From Scandinavium sp002470465 (GTDB lineage: Bacteria > Pseudomonadota > Gammaproteobacteria > Enterobacterales > Enterobacteriaceae): 64,000 bases of DNA. Below are positions 7,742 through 16,430 of the stretch, piece after piece; within the stretch, counting starts at the first letter, position 1; every line of letters begins with the position of its first letter. A program made the translations under genes and the position numbers. The stretch spans positions 16,245-80,244 of the forward strand of contig NZ_JBFLVD010000027.1 in the NCBI RefSeq assembly GCF_040750395.1, written 5' to 3'. The notes under the pieces are model-generated. The model was not told the DNA's origin. It worked only from the letters and a program-made list of their open reading frames with translations, and did no database searches.

Positions 7742-10700
7742 TTACACCTTTTCCACGTTCACGAGGAAGGATTTGAACTCCGGCGTCTGGGTGTTGGCGT
7801 CGCCGACGTACGGCGTCAGGGTATTGGCGATAAAGCCTTTCTTCGCCACGCCCTCGTAACCCCAGTGGATTGGGATGCCGATGGTATCCACGTCCTTACC
7901 GTCCACCTTCAGCGTGCGGATACGCTTGGTCACCACCGCCTTGGCCTTGATATAGCCACGGTTGGAAGAGACTTTAACGGTATCGCCGTGGCCGATGCCA
8001 AGCTTGTTCGCCAGCTTCTCGCCAATTTCCACGAACTGCTCCGGCTGCGCGATAGCGTTAAGCAGCGCGTGCTTGGTCCAGTAGTGGAAGTGCTCGGTCA
8101 GACGGTAAGTGGTACCCACGTACGGGAACTTATCGGCTTTACCCATTGCCGCCAGGTCGTCTTTAAACACGCGTGCTGCCGGGTTCGACACGACATTTGG
8201 ATGCAGTGGGTTGGTGCCAAGCGGTGTCTCAAACGGCTCGTAGTGTTCCGGGAACGGTCCTTCCGCCATCTTATCGAGAGCAAACAGGCGACCCATGCCT
8301 TCCGGCTGCATGATGAACGGCCCGACGTCAGACCCCGGTGCTGCGGTGCTGTAGTCCGGAATATCCATCCCGCTCCATTTCGCGCCGTCCCATTTCAGCA
8401 ACTGGCGTTTCGGATCCCACGGTTTACCCTGAGGGTCAGCGGAGGCGCGGTTATAGAGAATGCGGCGGTTGAGCGGCCACGCCCATGCCCAGCCGAGCGT
8501 ATTGCCCAGGCCTGAGGGATCGGCGTTATCACGACGCGCCATCTGGTTGCCGTCCGGCGTCCAGCTGCCCGCGAAGATCCAACAGCCGCTGGAGGTGGTG
8601 CCGTCGTCGCGGAGCTGTGCAAACGAAGTGAGCTGCTGCCCTTTCTTGACGATGACCGCGCCCGTTGCCGGGTCGGTAATATCGGCCAGCGCTTTACCGT
8701 TGCTCTCCATTGCAACTTCTTCTGAAGCAGGCTCTTCCGGCGTGGAGTAGTTCCACGTCATGTTGAGTACGGGCTCCGGTACCGGACCGCCGTCTTTGGC
8801 GTACATTTCACGCATGCGCATGAAAATGCCTGCCAGGATTTCGCCGTCGGTTTTAGCGCTACCCGGGGCGTCCGCGCCTTTCCAGTGCCACTGCAACCAG
8901 CGCCCGGAGTTGACGATGGAGCCGTTCTCTTCGGCAAAGCAGGTGGACGGCAGGCGGAAGACTTCGGTCTGAATCTTCGACGGATCAACGTCGTTAGACT
9001 CGCCGTGGTTCTGCCAGAACGTAGACGTTTCGGTGTTCAGCGGATCGATGGTCACCAGGAACTTCAGCTTCGAAAGTGAAGCCACAATTTTGTTCTTGTT
9101 CGGGAACGACGCCACCGGGTTGAAGCCCTGACAGATATAGCCGTTCACCTTGCCCTGCGACATCATCTCGAAGTACTGCAGAACGTCGTAGCCTTTGTCC
9201 CACTTCGGCAGCCAGTCAAAGCCCCAGCTGTTTTCAGCCGTTGCCTTATCCCCATAGAACGCCTTCATCATTGAGACGAAGAACTTCGGATAGTTACCCC
9301 AGTAGTTCACCTGGCCTTCCAGCAGCGGTTTAGGCGTGTTGGCCGTCAGGTAGGTTTGCAGGTCGGTCTGTTTTTCGCTCGGCAGCGTCATGTAGCCCGG
9401 CAGGCTCTGTGACAGCAGGCCGAGATCGGTCAGGCCCTGAATGTTGGAGTGACCGCGCAGCGCGTTCACGCCGCCGCCGGCCATGCCCATATTGCCGAGC
9501 AGCAGCTGGATCATCGCCATCGTGCGGATGTTCTGCGCACCCACGGAGTGTTGCGTCCAGCCCAGCGCATACAGGAATGATGCGGTTTTGTCGTGTGCGC
9601 TCGTTTCGGCGATGTACTCACAAACTTTCAGGAAGTCGGCCTTCGGCGTACCGCAGATGTTCTCAACCATTTCTGGCGTATAGCGGGAAACGTGCTCTTT
9701 CAGCAGGTTCCACACGCAGCGCGGGTGGGTGAGAGTGGTATCGCGTTTGGCATGACCGTTTTCGTCCAGCTCATAGTTCCAGCTGGTTTTGTCATACTTG
9801 CGTGCATCTGCGTCATAGCCGGAGAACAGGCCGTCGTCGAACGCGTAATCTTCGCGCACGATCAGGCTGGCGTTGGTGTACGCCTCGGTGTACTCACGGT
9901 TAATTTTTTCGTTGTTGAGCAGATACAGGATCACCCCGGAGAGGAAGGTAATGTCCGTCCCGGAACGAATTGGCGTATAGAAATCTGCCACCGATGCCGT
10001 ACGCGTAAAGCGCGGATCGATAACAATAAGTTTGGCACCGTTGTGGATTTTGGCTTCCATCGCCCAGCGGAACCCGACCGGATGCGCTTCAGCGGCGTTA
10101 CCGCCCATCACCACAATCAGGTTGGCGTTCTTAATATCCACCCAGTGGTTGGTCATCGCACCGCGACCAAATGTTGGAGCAAGACTTGCTACCGTTGGTC
10201 CGTGTCAGACGCGCGCCTGGTTGTCCACCGCGAGCATGCCGAGCGCGCGGGAGAATTTCTGGCTTAAATAGCCGGATTCGTTACTGGAAGCAGAGGCGCA
10301 CAGCATCCCGGTGGAGAGCCAGCGGTTAACGGTGGTGCCTTCGGCGTTTTGTGCAATGAAGTTGGCGTCACGGTCGGCCTTCATCAGCTTCGCGATGCGG
10401 TCAAACGCGTCATCCCAGCTGATTTGCTGCCATTTATCGGAACCCGGCGCGCGGTATTCTGGGTATTTCAGGCGGCTTGCGGAGTGGATGAAATCCACCA
10501 GGCCTGCCCCTTTCGGGCAGAGCGCGCCACGGTTAACCGGGTGATCCGGATCCCCTTCGATATGGAAGATAGATGCTTTGGCGTTTTTGGCTCCATCGCC
10601 GAGGCTGTACATCAACAGCCCACAACCGACAGAACAATATGTGCAGGTGTTACGGGTTTCACGGGTGCGCAGCAGTTTGTACTGCCGCGTCTCCGCCAGC

Positions 10701-10792
10701 GCGACACTCGGGGCAAAGCCCAGTGCTGCTGCCGTGGTGCCTGCCATACCGCCAGCGCAGATCTTAAAGAACTGCCTTCTGCTGACCTGCAT
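7742..10792 (-). CDS. fdoG: Formate dehydrogenase-O catalytic subunit, selenocysteine-containing
   Basis: The gene encodes 1016 residues if the in-frame TGA at 10205-10207 is read as selenocysteine (residue 196), exactly the E. coli FdoG length and Sec position. The N-terminus is a twin-arginine signal (SRRQFFK at residues 4-10). A [4Fe-4S] motif (CTYCSVGC) and the molybdopterin oxidoreductase domains follow. It oxidises periplasmic formate to CO2 with a bis-MGD molybdenum centre coordinated by Sec. Conservation continues in frame on both sides of the TGA and a SECIS-type hairpin follows it, so this is recoding and not a broken gene. The SD AAGGAG lies 7 nt before the ATG. Confidence 0.97.
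10165..10207 (-). promoter_or_regulatory. Selenocysteine UGA and bacterial SECIS hairpin in fdoG
   Basis: On the minus strand the UGA (10205-10207) is followed by a hairpin. The outer stem GACCAA pairs with TTGGTC (10195-10200 with 10165-10170). The apical stem GG-U-AGC with GCU-CC has a bulged U and a loop AAGUCUU containing GU. The bulged U and the GU in the loop are the SelB recognition elements known from E. coli fdhF. Confidence 0.88.
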
Positions 10793-10988
10793 GGGTCACT
10801 CCTTGTTTCGACATTGCTTCCCCGTCGCCCTTCAATACCTGAACCGCTAAGGGGATGGATTGTTATTAACCTTTGCGGTCATTGCCGCAAAGGTTCAGAA
10901 TTAGGGGTAAATCTCCCTCTTTCCTGGAGGGATATCTATTCAGAGTACCACATGTTAGGTACGTTTGTTCCAATACGGTTAACGCGAA

Positions 10989-11825
10989 GTGAACAGAAAC
11001 TCATCAGCACAGGATGAAAATGTGAGTCAACTCACTGGAATGCGCCAGGTCAGCCTCTGGAATCGCCAGGATCTGCAGCACACCCGGCAGGATGAACTCG
11101 CCGAGGAAGTGCCCGTGGCGCTGGTTTATAACGGCATTTCCCATGTGGTGATGATGGCGACGCCGAAAGATCTTGAGCTGTTTGCTGTCGGTTTTTCCTT
11201 ATCCGAAGGGATTATTGAAAACCGCGCAGAGATTTACGGGATGGATGTGTTACCGGCCTGTAACGGGCTGGAAGTGCGCATCGAGCTTTCCAGCCGTCGC
11301 TTTATGGCGCTTAAAGAGCGGCGCCGTGCGCTGGCTGGACGTACCGGCTGCGGCGTCTGCGGGGTGGAACAGCTCGACGACGTTGGTCGTCCGGTGGCAC
11401 CGTTGCCTTTCACCCAGACCTTCAGCCTGAAATATCTCGATTTAGCCCTGGAACACCTCAACGACGTTCAGCCGGTTGGTCGCATGACGGGCTGCACCCA
11501 CGCAGCAGCATGGGTGATGCCGGATGGAAAGCTGGTGGGTGGACTTGAAGATGTGGGTCGCCATGTGGCGCTCGATAAGCTGCTGGGCAAACGGGCTGGA
11601 GAAGGGGATAGCTGGCATCAGGGGGCAGTGCTTGTGTCGAGCCGCGCAAGTTATGAAATGGTGCAGAAAGCGGCGATGTGCGGCGTGGAAATCCTCTTTG
11701 CGGTTTCCGCGGCCACCACGCTTGCGGTCGAAGTTGCCGAGCGCTGCAACCTGACGCTGGTCGGGTTCTGCAAGCCGGGCAGGGCGACGATTTATACGCA
11801 CCCCCAGCGGTTATTGAGTGTATGA
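10989..11825 (+). CDS. fdhD: Sulfurtransferase FdhD for formate dehydrogenase activation
   Basis: This 278-residue protein transfers sulfur from the desulfurase IscS to the molybdenum cofactor, making formate dehydrogenases active. The functional cysteine pair is visible in GRTGCGVCGVEQ (about residues 120-131). The cofactor-binding region includes GCTHAAAW and EDVGRHVALDK. The GTG at 10989 gives an N-terminus that aligns without gaps to the E. coli protein. GTG 11022 and ATG 11040 are shorter alternatives. It diverges from fdoG across a 196-bp spacer that should hold both promoters. Confidence 0.95.
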   Translation: MNRNSSAQDENVSQLTGMRQVSLWNRQDLQHTRQDELAEEVPVALVYNGISHVVMMATPKDLELFAVGFSLSEGIIENRAEIYGMDVLPACNGLEVRIELSSRRFMALKERRRALAGRTGCGVCGVEQLDDVGRPVAPLPFTQTFSLKYLDLALEHLNDVQPVGRMTGCTHAAAWVMPDGKLVGGLEDVGRHVALDKLLGKRAGEGDSWHQGAVLVSSRASYEMVQKAAMCGVEILFAVSAATTLAVEVAERCNLTLVGFCKPGRATIYTHPQRLLSV

Positions 11826-11907
11826 CAATTAGTCAAAAAAATTGAATGATGTAAGCAAAACCTTCCGCTATTCGTTATCTGAATGTGACGTTACTATTTA
11901 TCACATC

Positions 11908-11922
11908 AAGGCACGGTGCCTT
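11908..11922. repeat. 15-bp perfect palindrome upstream of the DUF1471 gene
   Basis: AAGGCAC-G-GTGCCTT lies 31 bp before the start codon of the secreted peptide gene and 82 bp after fdhD. There is no T-run, so it is not a typical terminator. It could be an operator or a 5' UTR hairpin. Confidence 0.5.
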
Positions 11923-11953
11923 ACTAAAACAGATTAACGAAAGGGTTTATATT

Positions 11954-12166
11954 ATGAAAAGCATCAAAACTTTTGTCGCAGTTATCGCTCTGGCTACTTC
12001 TTTCGGTTCTTTCGCAGCGCAGACTGTGACCGCAACCTCTTCTACCCTCGACGGTGCAGAAGCGAAGATCGCCGCTCAGGCTCAGGAAGCGGGTGCCTCT
12101 TCCTACAAAATCACTCAGGCTTTCACCGGTAACAAAGTGCACATGACCGCTGAACTGAATAAATAA
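11954..12166 (+). CDS. Small secreted DUF1471 (YdgH/BhsA/McbA-like) protein
   Basis: This 70-residue precursor has a clear Sec signal peptide (Lys-rich start, hydrophobic core VAVIALATSFGSFA, cleavage after FAA near residue 22). The mature peptide of about 48 residues contains the DUF1471 fold, with a DGAEAKIAAQAQEAGASSYK helix and a final beta strand HMTAELNK. Relatives such as BhsA and McbA are periplasmic stress peptides that affect biofilm formation and permeability, but the role of this member is unknown. The start at 11954 is chosen for the signal peptide and a purine-rich SD (GAAAGGG). The upstream in-frame ATG lacks homology. It has its own terminator and is not in an operon with fdhD. 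Confidence 0.85.
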   Translation: MKSIKTFVAVIALATSFGSFAAQTVTATSSTLDGAEAKIAAQAQEAGASSYKITQAFTGNKVHMTAELNK

Positions 12167-12186
12167 TCGAGTTCGACTGCAGAAAG

Positions 12187-12209
12187 AGCGCCTTCGGGCG
12201 CTTTTTTTT
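12187..12209 (+). terminator. Rho-independent terminator of the DUF1471 gene
   Basis: AGCGCC-TTCG-GGCGCT (12187-12202), a UUCG tetraloop hairpin, is followed by a run of T. The following gene, azlD-like, is convergent. Confidence 0.9.
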
Positions 12210-12218
12210 ATGCCCAAA

Positions 12219-12542
12219 TCAGTGAAGCCCTGCCAGCCTCAGTAAAGCGGTGACTGCCGCAGCAGAGAGGATCACAAAGATTAACGGCACCTTACGCCAG
12301 GCGAGAAACACCGCAACGGTCACACCGAGCACGCGAGCGCTGCCGGCAAAATGGCTGCCTTCAAAGAACGTCGCAGCCAGCGCAACGGCAAACAGCAGCG
12401 TGGTGGCCGCATCGTTGAGCATCGCCTGAGAACGCTCGGAGAGCGCCAGCTTATTACCCAGCTTCGTACCGCCAAAGCGCATCAGATAAGTCCCGACCGA
12501 CAGCACGGCGATCCCGGCAATAATCCATAACGTCTCGCCCAT
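12219..12542 (-). CDS. AzlD family membrane protein (small subunit of amino-acid exporter)
   Basis: This 107-residue protein has four hydrophobic segments (about 5-22, 40-60, 67-82, 87-105) and the AzlD-type core GTYLMRFGGTKLG. AzlD proteins pair with AzlC proteins to export branched-chain amino acids or analogues; E. coli YgaH with YgaZ is the valine exporter example. The gene overlaps the azlC-like gene by 1 bp (TAATG), so it is the second cistron. The substrate is not known. Confidence 0.85.
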   Translation of the reverse strand: MGETLWIIAGIAVLSVGTYLMRFGGTKLGNKLALSERSQAMLNDAATTLLFAVALAATFFEGSHFAGSARVLGVTVAVFLAWRKVPLIFVILSAAAVTALLRLAGLH

Positions 12543-13204
12543 TATTTTTTCCTCGCAAGAAGACCAAACAGCGACAGCAGCACCGGCACGCCCGCAGGCG
12601 TAAACGGCACGGAGGCCAGCGAAATGACCGCGCCGCTCACCGCGCGAATCAGCGTGGTGCGCTTTTTAAACGCCGGGATCACTAAAGCTAAAAGGATGGC
12701 GGGGAAGACGGCATCCAGCCCGATGGTTTCCGGCGAAGGCAGCAGCTTGCCGACGCCGCTGCCGAGCAGGACGCCCAGCGGCCAGAGGATTGCAACGCCG
12801 CTGCCGCACAGCCAGTACGCGGCTTTACGCTGTTCCGGCGTGGGCTGAGACATGCCGAAGACTACACTTTCATCGTTCATGATATGGCAGCCAAGCAGCC
12901 CGGCGGCGCGTTTGCCAACCAGGTCACGCACCGCGACGCCAAACGGGATATGACGGGCGTTAACCAGCAAACCGGCGGCGGCGGCGGCCAGCGGATTGCC
13001 GCCGCTGGCAATGATGCCGATAAACATAAATTCAGACGCCCCGGCAAGCACCAGCGTCGAGAGCGCCAGCGGCACCCAGAGGGGAAAGCCCCACGACATC
13101 GCCAGCGAGCCATAGGATACCCCCACGACGCCCACGGCCACGCAGACCAGGAAAATGGCCTTGATGGTGTCGCCTTTGAGGCAGGAGAGATAGTGTCTGA
13201 ACAT
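12542..13204 (-). CDS. AzlC family permease (large subunit of amino-acid exporter)
   Basis: This roughly 220-residue polytopic membrane protein of the AzlC (LIV-E) family has the family signature LAGASEFMFIGIIASGG (about 55-72) and VNARHIPFGVAVRD. Together with the next gene it should form a two-component exporter of branched-chain or related amino acids. The start is uncertain. ATG 13204 is chosen because an upstream ATG at 13234 lies inside the probable -10 region. No good SD is visible for either. It is divergent from an XRE-cupin regulator gene across a short operator-rich spacer. Confidence 0.85.
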   Translation of the reverse strand: MFRHYLSCLKGDTIKAIFLVCVAVGVVGVSYGSLAMSWGFPLWVPLALSTLVLAGASEFMFIGIIASGGNPLAAAAAGLLVNARHIPFGVAVRDLVGKRAAGLLGCHIMNDESVVFGMSQPTPEQRKAAYWLCGSGVAILWPLGVLLGSGVGKLLPSPETIGLDAVFPAILLALVIPAFKKRTTLIRAVSGAVISLASVPFTPAGVPVLLSLFGLLARKK

Positions 13205-13220
13205 ACAAATTAGCCATATC

Positions 13221-13289
13221 GAACGAGTTTCCATTATAATGAACGCACCGGAGTCGTTTTTCAAGATGAACGATTCGTTCGATTTGACT
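13221..13289. promoter_or_regulatory. Divergent promoter and operator region between azlC-like gene and its regulator
   Basis: A perfect 13-bp palindrome, GAACGA-T-TCGTTC (13268-13280), and two further GAACG elements (13221-13225 and 13241-13245) flank TATAAT, which can be read on both strands (13233-13240). For the minus strand TTGAAA lies at 13259-13264, and TTGACT sits at 13284-13289 on the plus strand. The repeated GAACG motif suggests binding sites for the adjacent XRE regulator; this is inference. Confidence 0.55.
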
Positions 13290-13317
13290 TTATTTTGCAA
13301 GCAATACGGAGCCGTAT

Positions 13318-13866
13318 ATGACGCAGCCAATCAGCGTGATCGCCAAAAGCCTGGTGCGGGAGCGCCAGCGAACCGGGCTGTCGCTGGCGGAGATTGCCCG
13401 TCGCGCGGGCATTGCCAAATCCACGCTGTCGCAGCTCGAAGCCGGAAACGGTAATCCAAGTCTGGAGACGCTGTGGTCGCTTTGCGTGGCGCTGGATATT
13501 CCGTTCGCCCGTCTGCTGGAGCCGCAGCTGCCGACGACACAGGTGATCCGCCGTGGTGAAGGTACAAAAGTGGTGGCTGAGCAGGCCAACTATCAGGCGA
13601 TTTTACTGGCAACCTGCCCGCCGGGCGCACGCCGTGATATCTACCTGCTGATGACGCAGCCGGGCGCTGACCGCATCTCTCAGCCGCATCCGCCGGGGTC
13701 GGTAGAACATATTATTGTGACTCAGGGCCGCGCCCTGGTGGGCCTGACGGAAGCGCCCGAAGAATTAGCCGAAGGCGACTATATTTGCTATCCCGCCGAT
13801 CGTGAACACGTTTTCAAAGCGCTGGAGCCTGATACGCACGCGCTGCTGGTGGCGGAACAGAACTAA
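13318..13866 (+). CDS. XRE-family regulator with C-terminal cupin sensor domain
   Basis: This 182-residue protein has an N-terminal helix-turn-helix (about residues 8-62, LSLAEIARRAGIAKSTLSQLE) followed by a cupin beta-barrel (about 105-178, with QPHPPGSVEHIIVTQGRALVGL and the second motif GDYICYPADREHVF). Proteins of this build sense a small ligand through the cupin and control a neighbouring transporter or catabolic gene. Because it is divergent from azlCD across a palindrome-bearing spacer, it is the likely local regulator of the exporter. It resembles E. coli SutR in architecture, but I would not transfer that name. Confidence 0.85.
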   Translation: MTQPISVIAKSLVRERQRTGLSLAEIARRAGIAKSTLSQLEAGNGNPSLETLWSLCVALDIPFARLLEPQLPTTQVIRRGEGTKVVAEQANYQAILLATCPPGARRDIYLLMTQPGADRISQPHPPGSVEHIIVTQGRALVGLTEAPEELAEGDYICYPADREHVFKALEPDTHALLVAEQN

Positions 13867-13890
13867 AAGCGGCCTCTCCTGAGAGAGGCC
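13864..13890 (-). terminator. Probable terminator of the rha operon
   Basis: GGCCTCTC (13871-13878) pairs with GAGAGGCC (13883-13890) around CTGA. Read on the minus strand it is followed by CGCTTTTAG, a short U-run. It lies 17 bp beyond the rhaM stop and overlaps the regulator's stop codon. Confidence 0.65.
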
Positions 13891-13907
13891 AGTAACAAAA
13901 CCCGCGC

Positions 13908-14222
13908 TTACTTCAGCCAGAACACCTCTTTCAGCTCCGCGCTCACCGGGCTGTTGTCCGCGTTTGACGGCATCACTTCTCCCATATATTTCCACCAGCG
14001 CTGGCAGACATCGGTGCTGGCGACAGCATTCCAGCGCTCCTCAGACTCAATTTCCACCGTTGCGAAAAGCAGGTTGCGGGCCTTATCGAGGTAGATGGCG
14101 TAGTGATGCGCCCCATGCGCTTTCAGCACCGCTTCCAGCTCCGGCCAGATGGGATTGTGGCGGTGCTCATACTCTTCATGCGCGTGTGAGTGCACCTGCA
14201 TCACAAAAGCTTTGCGGATCAT
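13908..14222 (-). CDS. rhaM: L-rhamnose mutarotase
   Basis: This 104-residue protein, of family length, interconverts the alpha and beta anomers of L-rhamnose and so speeds entry into the RhaA reaction. It is a dimeric ferredoxin-like fold. The conserved HNPIWPELEAVLKAHGAHHYAI segment (about 22-43) contains the catalytic His, and the WWKYM motif is near residue 76. It is the last gene of the operon and overlaps the lactaldehyde reductase gene by ATGA. Confidence 0.95.
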   Translation of the reverse strand: MIRKAFVMQVHSHAHEEYEHRHNPIWPELEAVLKAHGAHHYAIYLDKARNLLFATVEIESEERWNAVASTDVCQRWWKYMGEVMPSNADNSPVSAELKEVFWLK

Positions 14223-15367
14223 AAAGCCTCCAGGTAAAGCTCACGCACCTCGTCACGGCTGGCGCTGCGTGGGTTGCATGGCGCGCACGGATCGGCGAGG
14301 GCTTTGTCCAGCCAGCCTTCGATATCGGCTTTGGTGACGCCAAGCTGGTTGAAGCCAGCAGGAATGCCGACGCGGGCGCTAAGGTCGCGAATGGCCTGAA
14401 TGGCGGCCATGCTGGCAGCTTCATCACTCATACCGCGCGTGTCGACGCCCATGGCATGCGCTACGCGAGCGAAGCGGGCAACGGCGTTCGGGCGGTTAAA
14501 GTTTTCGATGATCGGCAGAAGAATCGCATTGCAGACGCCGTGTGGCAGGTTGTGCGTGGCGCCTGGCTGATGCGCCAGTGCATGAACAAGCCCGAGCCCG
14601 GCGCTGTTGAAGGCCATACCCGCCAGATACTGACCGAAGGCCATCTGCTCGCGAGCTTCAAGGCTGTGGCCGTTATCGACCGCTTTTGGCAGCCACTGCG
14701 TAATCAGGCGAATGGCTTCCAGCGCGTTGGCGTCGGTGAGCGGGTGTGCGCCGACAGAAACATAGGCTTCAATGGCGTGGGTCAGTGCATCCATTCCGGT
14801 GGCAGCGGTTACGGAGGCCGGAATATCCAGCATCACGCTGGCATCGTCTACGGCGATATCCGGGATAATGTTAGCGTCAATGATCACCTCTTTGACCTGG
14901 CGTTCGCTGTCGATAATTACCGCGTTGCTGGTCATCTCCGCGGCCGTTCCGGCGGTGGTGTTGATGGCCACCAGCGGCACGCCCGCGTTTTTGACTTTGC
15001 CGACGCCTGAGTAATTTGTGGACGGGCCCGGATTGGCGGTGAGGATTTTCACGGCCTTGGCGGTGTCGATTGGGCTGCCGCCGCCGAAGGCGATAATGTA
15101 GTCGCAGTCTGCCTCCTGATAAGCCTGAAAACCTTTCTGCACCAGCGCTTCCGTCGGATTCGGGAACACTTCATCAAAGAGGTGATATGACATCTTATGC
15201 TCATCCAGCGCGGCAAACAGCGAGTCGAGCAGGCCCATTTTCACCAGCTGCCCGTCGGTAACAATCAGCGCTTTGCCCCACTGTTTGCTTGCCACGAGAT
15301 TGACCATATCGCCAATTGCGCCCGCGCCGTGCAGGCTGATTTTCGGCAGTGCCAACATAAAGCTCAT
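14219..15367 (-). CDS. fucO: Lactaldehyde reductase, iron-dependent group III alcohol dehydrogenase (FucO-like)
   Basis: This 382-residue iron-containing alcohol dehydrogenase has the same length as E. coli FucO. The NAD-binding GGGSPIDTAKAVKIL lies near residue 97, and the metal-binding segments are MDALTHAIEAY and GLVHALAHQPGATHNLPHG (conserved His). It should reduce L-lactaldehyde, released by RhaD, to 1,2-propanediol under anaerobic conditions. The start at 15367 is chosen for the SD AAGGAG and matching length. The 21 upstream in-frame codons run into a REP element. Its position inside the rha operon, overlapping rhaM, makes it a dedicated rhamnose-pathway enzyme, unlike the shared fucO of E. 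coli. The symbol is by function; it could also be called rhaO. Confidence 0.88.
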   Translation of the reverse strand: MSFMLALPKISLHGAGAIGDMVNLVASKQWGKALIVTDGQLVKMGLLDSLFAALDEHKMSYHLFDEVFPNPTEALVQKGFQAYQEADCDYIIAFGGGSPIDTAKAVKILTANPGPSTNYSGVGKVKNAGVPLVAINTTAGTAAEMTSNAVIIDSERQVKEVIIDANIIPDIAVDDASVMLDIPASVTAATGMDALTHAIEAYVSVGAHPLTDANALEAIRLITQWLPKAVDNGHSLEAREQMAFGQYLAGMAFNSAGLGLVHALAHQPGATHNLPHGVCNAILLPIIENFNRPNAVARFARVAHAMGVDTRGMSDEAASMAAIQAIRDLSARVGIPAGFNQLGVTKADIEGWLDKALADPCAPCNPRSASRDEVRELYLEAL

Positions 15368-15393
15368 TTTATTCTCCTTAATTACGATGATTT

Positions 15394-15543
15394 TTATGCC
15401 CGGCGGCGCTGCGCTTGCACGGGCCTGCATGAACGTAGGCCGGGTAAACGCAGCGCCACCCCTTCTCCGTTGTAAAATCCGTTGCGGCTGTAGCGCAGGA
15501 AATAGCCAACGACAACGAGCGTGGCGAGGGTAAGCCAGCTCAT
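15394..15543 (-). CDS. Putative 49-residue membrane peptide within the rha operon
   Basis: An open frame starting ATG at 15543, 35 bp downstream of the rhaD stop, encodes a short N-terminus with one hydrophobic helix (SWLTLATLVVVGYFL, residues 2-16) followed by basic residues RYSRNGFYNGEG. The last 20 or so codons read through the REP element, so the C-terminal part is unlikely to be under selection. A weak SD (AGGA, 10 nt away) is present. It could be a genuine small inner-membrane protein, a gene remnant, or chance. I do not recognise the family. Confidence 0.3.
   Translation of the reverse strand: MSWLTLATLVVVGYFLRYSRNGFYNGEGVALRLPGLRSCRPVQAQRRRA
15397..15462. repeat. REP/BIME-type palindromic repeat between rhaD and fucO-like gene
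   Basis: Two inverted REP-like units face each other: GCCCGGCGGCGCTGCGCTTG and the arm TAGGCCGGGTAAACGCAGCG. Such elements occur in intercistronic regions and can stabilise or attenuate upstream mRNA. Confidence 0.85.
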
Positions 15544-15577
15544 TTACCGTCAGTCCTGACAGCGGGGCGCGATGTTG

Positions 15578-16408
15578 TTATGGGTACAAATCTAAAGCGG
15601 ACTGCATCGGGGTGACGCCAAAACGCTTGCCGAGCGCAATCAGCTCTTCCCGGGTGATGGTCTGTTTCATGCCGCCCATCGAATAGACTTTGACGAGCAC
15701 TTCTGCTGATTTTTCGGCGGTATCGATAAGGCCAAAGGCTTCATCCAGCGTCGGGCCGCTGCCGAAGACGCCGTGGAACGGCCACAGCACCAGCGAATGT
15801 TTCTGCATATCTTTGGCGGTTGCCTCGCCGATTTCATCGGTGCCCGGCACCATCCACGGCAGAATGCCGACGCCGTCCGGGAACACTACCAGGCACTCGG
15901 TGCTGCCTTCCCACAGTTTGCGGGTGATGAAGTCGGTACTGTTCTCCAGCACGTAGGTCAGGGCGATCAGGTTGGTGGCGTGGCAGTGCATGATCACGCG
16001 GTCTTTGCCATGGGTCGCTTTGATGCGCTCGCAGTGGGACAGGAAGTGCGCCGGCAGTTCAGAGGTTGGCACCGCTTCGTGCGTCAGCCCCCAAATAATG
16101 TGGTAGCCCGCGCCGTCGCTGTCTACTTTGACGATGCCTAAATTCGCCGCCGGGTCGAGCTGCACATTGCGGAAGAATTTGCCGGAGCCGGTGACGATAA
16201 ACGGCGTGTTGGCAAGCGCTGGCATCGGCTGGCTCAGGGCGATATAGCGCGGTTTGGCATGGAAATCCGCTTCGAACGGTGCGATGTCGGCCTCGCCCAG
16301 GCGCAGCGTCAGGTTGCCGCCGTTGCGCTCGTCCCAGCCCTTCAGCCAGGCGTCGGTGGTGGCTTTGATCATGCCCTGGACGAACCAGGCGTCGATAATG
16401 GTCTGCAT
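15578..16408 (-). CDS. rhaD: L-rhamnulose-1-phosphate aldolase
   Basis: This 276-residue class II zinc aldolase splits L-rhamnulose-1-phosphate into dihydroxyacetone phosphate and L-lactaldehyde. The zinc ligands are visible as the His pair in VIMHCHATNL (about 141 and 143) and the His in WPFHGVFGSG (about 212). The catalytic Glu lies in the N-terminal half (WDERNGGNLTLR). It is the third gene of rhaBAD, separated from rhaA by a REP element of about 70 bp. Confidence 0.96.
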   Translation of the reverse strand: MQTIIDAWFVQGMIKATTDAWLKGWDERNGGNLTLRLGEADIAPFEADFHAKPRYIALSQPMPALANTPFIVTGSGKFFRNVQLDPAANLGIVKVDSDGAGYHIIWGLTHEAVPTSELPAHFLSHCERIKATHGKDRVIMHCHATNLIALTYVLENSTDFITRKLWEGSTECLVVFPDGVGILPWMVPGTDEIGEATAKDMQKHSLVLWPFHGVFGSGPTLDEAFGLIDTAEKSAEVLVKVYSMGGMKQTITREELIALGKRFGVTPMQSALDLYP

Positions 16409-16430
16409 AATTTTGTGGATCCTTTGAAAA

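Noticed and set aside
10205..10207. Nonsense mutation splitting fdoG into two genes
   Set aside because: The TGA is at the known Sec196 position, with full-length conservation on both sides and a SECIS hairpin.
11885..11956. Longer form of the DUF1471 protein starting at 11885
   Set aside because: The added 23 residues would bury the signal peptide and span the palindrome leader; 11954 fits the family.
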